Below, in pieces: positions 36,742 to 64,000 of a stretch of DNA of 64,000 bases. Below the pieces are notes generated by a model that worked only from the letters and a program-made list of their open reading frames with translations, had not been told where the DNA came from and searched no databases. Made by a program: the position numbers and the translations under genes. Position 1 is the first letter of the stretch. Each line of letters starts with the position of its first letter. Origin of the DNA: Ptychodera flava (taxonomy: Eukaryota > Hemichordata > Enteropneusta > Ptychoderidae); NCBI RefSeq assembly GCF_041260155.1, contig NC_091940.1:25782370-25846369 (forward strand), in the 5' to 3' direction.

Positions 36742-39700
36742 TCACGAGTCACTACTTGTCGCTTCTTCTAGTATCCGTCTTTTCCAGTCTTCGTAATCGT
36801 CAGTTTTGGATTTCTTCCTCGGTGACTTGGTAAGGCCTAGACTGTGCTTTGATGAGGACTCCTCATCTGACAGGGAAGAAAAGACATGACCACATTGAGA
36901 ACTTATATCGTATTCTGAAAAAAACTGCCTGTTTCTATCAAATTATAGGATAAGGCTGCTTTCAAAAATTAAAAATGTACCAGGATGCTGTTTGTGTCAA
37001 ATGTTACTATTATTGAGGAAGAGAAGTCATTATATTGAATGACAAAACCTACATACTGTCATTTAAGAAATTGTATTTTCAAGTCACCAATAAAGCCAAT
37101 GGAAAGTTGCAGTATGGGTCAGAATTAACCTTTTACATTTTGGCAATTTAACTTCCAAGAAAGATCTGCACCCATTTCATTTGCAGATTTGACCATTAAC
37201 TGGAAACGGGGTTGACCCTAATTAGAATAAACAAATTACCCAATAACTTGCAGTTTTTCTACATACCTAATTGCGTACTGTCGCGAGGGCAAAGCACAAC
37301 ATTTGAAATGTCATGTGCATATTTGGTGCATGGTGAATAATTTGAATCTTGCTAGCATTGTGTGGATATGGCCTGCACAGGGAAGCGGTCGGGGTGGTCT
37401 CTTCGTACAGCCTTTAGCGGAAAAAGCGCAAGCAAGAAGCAAACAATGTTGGCAAAATGAACATTTTCCAGACTGATAGATGGAACAACATGAAGAGTGA
37501 AGGGGGTACCACTCCATGTTGATGTAGACTATCACTAACAACAGTCCCACGATCCATGGAGGTACAAGAGATCATGTCTGACTTCTTTGCCTCAACTCCT
37601 CCAGTGTGGTAGCCACTGTGCCAAGTGCCATGTTTTAACTTCCTGGCCTCAACAACCAATAGTCACAAGGCTGCAGTGTTGAAGGCAAAATGTTCCAGGT
37701 GCACTGACCAGCAATACTGGCACAAGTGGCTGTTGACAGTCTACATTGACGTAGCAAGCTTTTTAATCAATAATTGGTAAAATTAGTTGAATCCATAAAC
37801 CCTTAAGAAAACGACAGTCTGTCATTCAGTGTCAGCCTGGCTTGGAGGTTGTTACCTCCATCCATCCGCCATATCATGTTGTATGTGTGAAGTCTCATTG
37901 ATATCCTGAGCATGCGTTTTGGGCGGTAAAGTCTGAAGATGTAATTTTGATGACTTCTCAATGAAATATGTCATGCCAATTTCTGACTGGGGTTTAAGAA
38001 GAGAACAGATATAATTTGTGGAGGCATTTATAACAATAGTTCCATGTGATGTGTGAACCGCAGTCCACCCCCTCCCAACCCATAAAGCAGGGATGTAGAA
38101 AATAGCTGGCAGCCGGCAAAAACCGGCTGTTTGCTAAAATTTGCCAGCTGTGAAAATTTAGTTTCAGTAAAAAATCAAGACATTTTGCACAAACTTTGTG
38201 CGCTCACACACCATTTGTAACAGCCTATACTTTTATTTTTGCCACGTGTAACCGAAATTTTCTACATCCCTACATAAAGATGCAATCAATTTTTCAATAG
38301 AGAAAACAATTAACTGAAATCTGTTCCCTTTCCTTGTATGTAGTCTGGATTCTAAAATGTACAGTACGTCCACATTTTGCCAATGGATTGGTGGGAAAAA
38401 CCAATCAAACAATCATTGGCAAAACCAAACTTTATCGTATCTATGTACGTATCAACGCATGTATATTTCTGATCATTTTTATGAATTATTCATCATTAAC
38501 TAATATGTCAAGATCTGCTATTATGTTTGCATCGCTTTTCCAGTCCCTCAGAGAGCACACTCTGAATGTGTTAGTGCGCTGAGAGTGGCGAGAGGCTTAT
38601 CTAAGAAGAGTACTCAACATAGTATGGCCAATCTGCTTTAGTTTTACATAAAACACTTGGTAATTTTGACCCATATTACAACTTTAAGTGGTTTAAACCC
38701 CGAAATATCCAACGAAAACAGCATTCATTTGTACAGTTGCTGAAAAAAGAATTGGATTTGCTTGCTTCATAAACCTGTGCACAAAGTTGAAACTTACAGT
38801 GTGTTTTAGACTTGTTTCAAGTCTGTGATTTGTGAATGTTTGAGTGGAGTGAAAGCAATGATTTGTATTTTGCTTTCATGTGAAACGCGCGTGAGTGGAG
38901 TGGACGCGATGAGTCGGGTGAACGCTATAGAGGGGAGTTTCACCTGGAATCATAGACTTGGCTTTCTTGCAGGGTTTGCGTTGCTATAAATTATTCATGA
39001 GATGATATTTTTATTTACTTATATATTATTCATAAGATGTCGAGTGCGATCACTCCCAGAAAAGTCAGCACGACCTCTGTTGTATCACCGAAAACGCATG
39101 TAAATATCTATGTTGTTTGTGGGGCCCATGTTGCAAAATGCGATAATCGTCGCCAGTTATTCAAGGATGGAAAAAAGACACTGTCCTATGAAGAAATAGA
39201 GTTTGCCGTTGGTACAAGTCTTGACCCCTTTCTGCACACTCATGTGAGTTGCAGATCATGCTACATTCGGCATCGACTCTGCTGAAAAGCTCCAGCAGTT
39301 CCGACTACAGTTCAAATCTACATGATCAACCATCGGGGCCAAAGAAGAAGTTGTCAAGCGGCTTGTTCTGTGCGAAAATAAAAGGCCCAGCAAAGGGTCC
39401 TATTCAACACCACTAAGACTAGTTCACGCATTCTCCTTATTGGCCAGAATAATGGCTGGATAACTGTCAAATAACTGTCAATCATTTTGTATTTGCTTGA
39501 CGTCACTGTGTACACAGTCCGTCTGGCCGCCGGTACTTTGCAAGAAGTCCAAGTCGGTGAATCCGACAAAAACTAACTCACTGTACTGCACAGACTCAAA
39601 GGTAACGCATTCAATCGCTCGGAAAACCTGCGCTACCAATTCCAAATAGGTTTGTACGAAATAGGAGAGACACAAGAGAAACTATTATAAATGATTTTAG

Positions 39701-42700
39701 TTTTTAAAAATTCACCGACTTGAACCAAGTCTAAGTGTGTTTCAACCAGGTTCCGTAACTCAGCGTAAGAGAAGGCCACATTTCATGTACAACTCAAACG
39801 ATTAGCTTGGGTATCACGACAAATTTCAAAGCCAGATAGAGCAGACAGAACGACTGCCCCATGCTGGTTCACAGTAATTAATCAGTAAGTCGGTGGCTTT
39901 GAAATGTGTCGTGATACCCCAGCTAATCATTTGAAATGTGTCCGTCTCCTACGCTGAGTTGCAGTACCTAAATGAAACGTACTGTAATTAGACTGGTTAA
40001 AACAAAAAGAGACGTTCACGACACAATTCATTCCAATGGTTCAGCAGGGCATTTTTTGTGAATATCAAAAAATATGCCTGCATTTCTATACTCCTGTTTC
40101 ACTGAAATGCATTGCTCGTATAAGCTAGGCACAAAGGGGAATTACTTTTTACAGGCACCTGAGAATTACAGTTTTGACAATTACCTTCAAAAGATTTTTC
40201 TAAATCATCTGTCCACTGATGGGCTCTTTTACCATTAATTGCCTTTTTATCTGCTGCAAAGATAAAATGAAAATCAGAATTTAATATCATGGCTTAAAAG
40301 ATTACACAGGTGATTATGAGTGTGTGTGACAGACAATGGCAGGACATGGTGAAATCATACAAACGCAGCTCTGGATGTGAAAGCTGATCAGATTATTCTC
40401 AAACATAACCATGTTCAAGTCCACTGGTTGTAAGTTTATGTATATTCCGTTGAATTCATTCTGCTTGTAAAATACAGTTTCTTGTTCAAAAATCATGTCA
40501 ATATGCCTCGTATTCAACCTGTAAACACAGCCTGCATGTGTGTCCTTATCCAATGTCAAAGTTTACAACTGACTTTAACTCGTATATTGGTGGTACTCAG
40601 AGAGTTAAATTTACAGGGCTAATGCTTTGTATATCAACATATTTTAGGGAAGAAAAAGAATACATGTATTGGTTTCCTTGGATGAAAATATTGAAAAAAT
40701 TACATCTAACGTCCCTTACTAGTATACAGAAATAATTACTTGAAAAATTGCACCATAAAAACGGTGTTGTACTCTTGTAATATCACTTTCAACAATCAGC
40801 ATATGAGAAATGTACAGAAAACAGAGTAGCAAAAAATTTAGAACTGTATACCTGCCCACCCACCTGCCCTGGGCAGGTAAATATTTAGTAAGGAAGGTGA
40901 AAGTTTAGTACAGTTAACTGCCCCTATTGATAGGTGAATGAATTCCTGATTTTTGTTTTGCTGAGATCAGAGGCAAGGTATAGGGTGTTCAGTAATACTA
41001 TAAATATCAGTAGGTGCTATTTTCTACGGTAGGCAACTTTTAAAGTTACCTGTCCAGATATCTTGCTGTTATTTGCCATAAACTTCCTCACTGCGGAAGA
41101 GAAAGTCCAAAATCCCTTTACACGCAAACAGGTTCATTTTCAGTTTGTGTATACATACATGTGAAAAAGCAAAATACTAACCAGGACAGCAATGAAGTTA
41201 AAATAAACAAAAGTAATAAGTTATGATATGTATGAAAACAGGTGTTTCCTACACAACATTCAAAGTAGCCAACTCTTTGTATAACTGTACCTCTTACCTA
41301 ATAGTTTTTGGGCGTGTGTCTCCATGGCAGAACAGAGTTTTTCAAAAGTTGTCTTTTTGATACCTGCCAGACTGAGTATCTTGCTTTTGTCTATCTTTAC
41401 CTTCAGACATCTGTTTTCACAGAAACAAACAAAACAAAAATGCATTTATTTCAACGGAATTATATATAGTAAAAACGTTTTAAATATTCTACATCTGTTT
41501 TTGGACCCATATTTGAACTTCTTTGTCTTAAACATGTGGTGGAAAAAATCCTTCTAGCAATTTATCCAGAACTGGCCTTTAAATCAAACACTTTATGAAA
41601 ACTCAAAAAAGTTCAAGTGAAGAATTGTTTTTAAATAAGTTATCACCTGCATGCTGTGTACACTGCTGCTGCTGGGTACATCGGCATGCTGAAATCTACA
41701 ACATCTTCTTGTCCATTGACCTTTGAACTCTGTATCTCTGATTCATATCTGTGATTGGTAAATGCATGAAATTGAGTCACGGTAATGTAAGATGATGCAC
41801 AATACAGTCAAGCAGACGGTGCTTTTAAATTTGAGTTATAGCTACAGTACTGGAATATAATCATATCAAACGCAATGTAACTGCCTGAGACATTTTGATG
41901 TATACCTTAGATATACTTCTCTCACTTGATAATGATATGTATACAAAGTAATACACTGGAATCAAATTATGTTTATATCGTATTCAATATATTCTTGTCA
42001 GCAATTCTGTGAAACTCTAAGGACATCTTCACATCAATCCAAAAAGTTTCATAAGCAATTGACACTGACTGTTACCTTTGAAGTATTTGTTGTGCTAGTG
42101 CTGTTGCCTGTACACAACCAAACTGCACTGCTACATCCCTTACTGTTAGCTTTGGCTGGAGATCTAAGGAGTTTTCAAGAGTCTTCAATGTATGGGTATA
42201 GGCTCTCTTTTTCATTCCTGCTACTTTGGAGGCAACATCCTGAAACAGAAAGTGGAATTCAGCTGTGGATGTGAAGTATAAGAAATACTGCCAAGACAAA
42301 CAAATGTTTCTTTATATTCTTCTAAAGGTATATATATGTATCTGGAAGACAAATATCTCCATTCATCTGTAAGGGCAAAGTCTATACCTTTAATGTCATT
42401 TTGGCAATTTTATATCATTTGAGAAGTCACTAACATCAACCTTGATATGTACTGAAACAGGGATAAATAAAATGTACGGTATCTTAACCCAAAGTACACA
42501 CAAGACAGACAAAGAAAGCAATGACTTTTTCTGGTGTCTGACAGTTCAGTTCATTAGGTGCTAACCTCAGCATATGTAACAGGCAGGTTTCATTTGATAA
42601 TCACATCAATCATGCTCAATATTATTCAATTTTATGTTTTTACACAATTTCATGGAACAGAACAGCCTCTATACAACAACTTTGTCTTTTTGTTGTAAAC

Positions 42701-43664
42701 TCCACTGGTTCACAACTATTCCCTATGTGAAGGAATGGATGGACACGCTCTGAGTAGTGCTTATATACCTTGTTGACATGTTGATCCATGCTTGATGCAG
42801 CCAGATCAATGCACATCACAGCCTTGCAAGACCCTGTCATACTCAATGCTGCAAAGTTACTTGATGTCAGTCTCACTCCACACAAACGCAGCAGCTCTTC
42901 AGATTTTCTGTAACGTACAAAATGCTATGTAAGTCACTCAGAAAAAAGACCAAGTGTTTTATTGCATGATACCAAACATCACTTTTGTAACTTCTTGTGA
43001 GGGGTACTCTAAGTGTTCTCTTTGTTTTCCTCTTGATCATGGGTATGTCTGAAACTGGAACATCGATGATTAAATTTCCCTCTCCTTATAATGATTTATC
43101 TGAATTTATTTTCTTGAGTGCCTGTCCTCTCACCTAGCCAGGGTTTGTAAAAATTGAGTTCAATGTACTCGATATCACAGAATATATTGTTCATATTGAT
43201 GGCAACTGGGCTATCACCACTGACAACGACGTCAGCAGGGTGAATATAAGGGTGTGCCAAATGTCAATAGCCACTTTGCCAATTGCTCGGTTGTGTGGTG
43301 CATGGAGGTAGCTACTACCTCCATGTGTGGTGCAATCAGTCACTTGTGAATGGATACACGACAGCCGCTGTGTGGTAAGCATTAGAATGCATACCACACA
43401 ACGGCCGCAGTGTATCGATTCACAAGCGACTGTGGGAGCAATCATCTGCGTTATTATGCTTAACGCAGGTATCATTACACGGGTCATGTGTGACCGTGCT
43501 CAGATCAAAAACAGAAAAGCATCGAATGTTCGATGATAGGAGCACGACGAGCAGCGGAGGTCAACAAACAAAAACCTGCCAACTTTACAATTTACATACC
43601 TCAACACTTTACTGGAACTGACACCAAGTTTTGGAGCGAGGCGATGGATAATTTCCCCTTCCAT
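36742..43664 (-). CDS. ORC6: Origin recognition complex subunit 6, 7 coding exons, 258 aa
   Basis: The CDS joins 43664-43600, 42907-42769, 42239-42076, 41748-41647, 41410-41298, 40253-40185 and 36866-36742. All junctions are GT-AG and in phase, giving 258 residues (human ORC6 is 252). The N-terminus reads IIHRLAPKLGVSS and then GSCKAVMCIDLAAS, typical of the first TFIIB-like cyclin-fold domain. Next come KKRAYTHTLKTLENSL and RDVAVQFGC (domain 1 to 2), then CLKVKIDKSKILSLAGIKK (end of domain 2). The C-terminal helix DDYEDWKRRILEEA matches the conserved tail that binds ORC3. ORC6 loads the MCM helicase at origins and acts in cytokinesis. The last intron (36867-40184, 3.3 kb) contains a miniature element, a decayed gene fragment and a foldback. 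ORC6 shares a short promoter with VPS35. Confidence 0.95.
38089..38271. repeat. GATGTAG-ended miniature element, copy 1
   Basis: Starts AGGGATGTAGAAAATAGC and ends ATTTTCTACATCCCT, giving inverted termini. The centre has AGCCGGCAAAAACCGGCTG and TACTTTTATTTTTGCCACG. A second copy is at 49984-50167 in VPS35 intron 5. This copy is in the last ORC6 intron. Confidence 0.88.
38980..39690 (+). pseudogene. Decayed fragment of an unidentified zinc-finger-like gene or transposon ORF
   Basis: The frame 39037-39285 encodes about 82 residues: Ser/Thr-rich start, then VVCGAHVAKCDNRRQLFKDG, then EEIEFAVGTSLDP, then HVSCRSCYIRH. The Cys pairs (CG..KC and CRSC) suggest a zinc-binding N-terminal module. A sensible continuation (DSAEKLQQFRLQFKST) starts at 39275 in the +1 frame and stops at 39323-39325, which implies a frameshift. 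Further downstream the frames are broken. An A/T-rich TATA-like stretch precedes the ATG. It lies inside the last ORC6 intron on the opposite strand. I cannot name the family. Insertion of a repetitive gene copy is the most likely explanation. Confidence 0.45.
39750..39967. repeat. Imperfect foldback element
   Basis: The left arm 39750-39834 is an imperfect reverse complement of the right arm 39894-39967. Matching blocks include TGGCTTTGAAAT.TGTCGTGATACCC.AGCTAATC and TACGCTGAGTT. The spacer is about 59 bp. It lies in the last ORC6 intron, next to the decayed gene fragment. Confidence 0.8.
43301..43468. repeat. Cluster of three consecutive hairpins in ORC6 intron 1
   Basis: Hairpin 1 (43301-43325): CATGGAGGTA with its complement TACCTCCATG. 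Hairpin 2: arms 43339-43383 and 43386-43430 are 45 nt reverse complements with seven mismatches and a 2 nt loop. Hairpin 3: CTGCGTTA (43446-43453) with TAACGCAG (43461-43468). Confidence 0.85.
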
Positions 43665-43928
43665 ATTTCAAAAAAAAATTGTACTAGAACCAAACGGAGC
43701 AAACTGTTATTGTGGGTAACCGTATTCAAGGTAAGTAGGAGAGAAGAGAACAGAAGCAGCAGGAAGACCGGTCCCAGACTCCACATTGACTTTTCGCGCG
43801 AAATTTACGTCATTCCACCGCTAATCCAATGGAAATGGGTGTTTCATTCATAACCCGGAAGTATATTACTAGCCAATCATGCTGAGAGTTGAACAGTAAC
43901 ATAATTTGGGTCACGTGAAAAAGAGAAA
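43665..43928. promoter_or_regulatory. Bidirectional ORC6/VPS35 promoter, 264 bp
   Basis: The start codons of ORC6 (-, 43664) and VPS35 (+, 43929) are separated by 264 bp. Visible motifs: a palindromic E2F-type TTTCGCGCGAAA at 43792-43803, CRE-like TACGTCAT at 43806-43813, CCAAT at 43825-43829 and 43873-43877, ETS-type CCGGAAGT at 43855-43862, and a TCACGTGA E-box at 43911-43918 just before the VPS35 ATG. No TATA box is evident. The motifs are seen directly; their use is inferred. Confidence 0.8.

Positions 43929-64000
<20,072 letters not shown>

Noticed and set aside
43533..43853. 106-codon frame over the ORC6 first exon
   Set aside because: Antisense to ORC6 exon 1 and the shared promoter; no conserved sequence.

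Overview
The window is animal nuclear DNA. It is AT-rich, with many short exons bounded by GT-AG introns, dense miniature transposons and microsatellites. I could assemble four protein-coding genes exon by exon with matching splice phases. Three are conserved animal genes that I recognise by family (SYS1, ORC6, VPS35). The fourth is a 5'-nucleotidase-type metallophosphatase joined to ankyrin repeats. Gene content and repeats suit an invertebrate, possibly a non-vertebrate deuterostome, but I cannot name the species.

Layout. 832-1075 (+): last coding exon of SYS1, a Golgi membrane protein; its earlier exons lie left of the window. 1076-6597: 3' UTRs and intergenic DNA between two convergent genes. 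6598-29065 (-): a 14-exon gene for a predicted 915-residue cytosolic protein with a metallophosphatase domain, a 5'-nucleotidase C-terminal domain, an acidic Ser/Asp-rich linker and three C-terminal ankyrin repeats. 29066-36741: upstream DNA of that gene, with a CpG-richer promoter-like stretch at about 34.0-34.6 kb, a near-perfect foldback at 34.8 kb and an A/G homopolymer at 35.4 kb. 36742-43664 (-): ORC6 in 7 coding exons (258 residues). 43929 to the window end (+): VPS35, 16 coding exons and 737 residues seen, with roughly the last 59 residues beyond the edge.

ORC6 and VPS35 are head to head, with 264 bp between their start codons. The human genes have the same arrangement, so this looks like an ancient shared promoter. 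The 264 bp hold a palindromic E2F-type site, two CCAAT boxes, an ETS-type site, a CRE-like site and a TCACGTGA E-box close to the VPS35 start.

Most remaining DNA is introns with non-autonomous repeats. Several families are bounded by TTAA. A second group starts with AGTCCCC and ends with GGGGACT. One long member of that group, in VPS35 intron 13, contains a tandem array of about 227 bp units, five of which carry a perfect DR1 nuclear-receptor motif. VPS35 intron 6 starts with a GC donor and contains a CpG-rich, promoter-like block with a perfect NRF1 consensus and a small antisense ORF. I found no rRNA, tRNA, CRISPR array or bacterial-type system.
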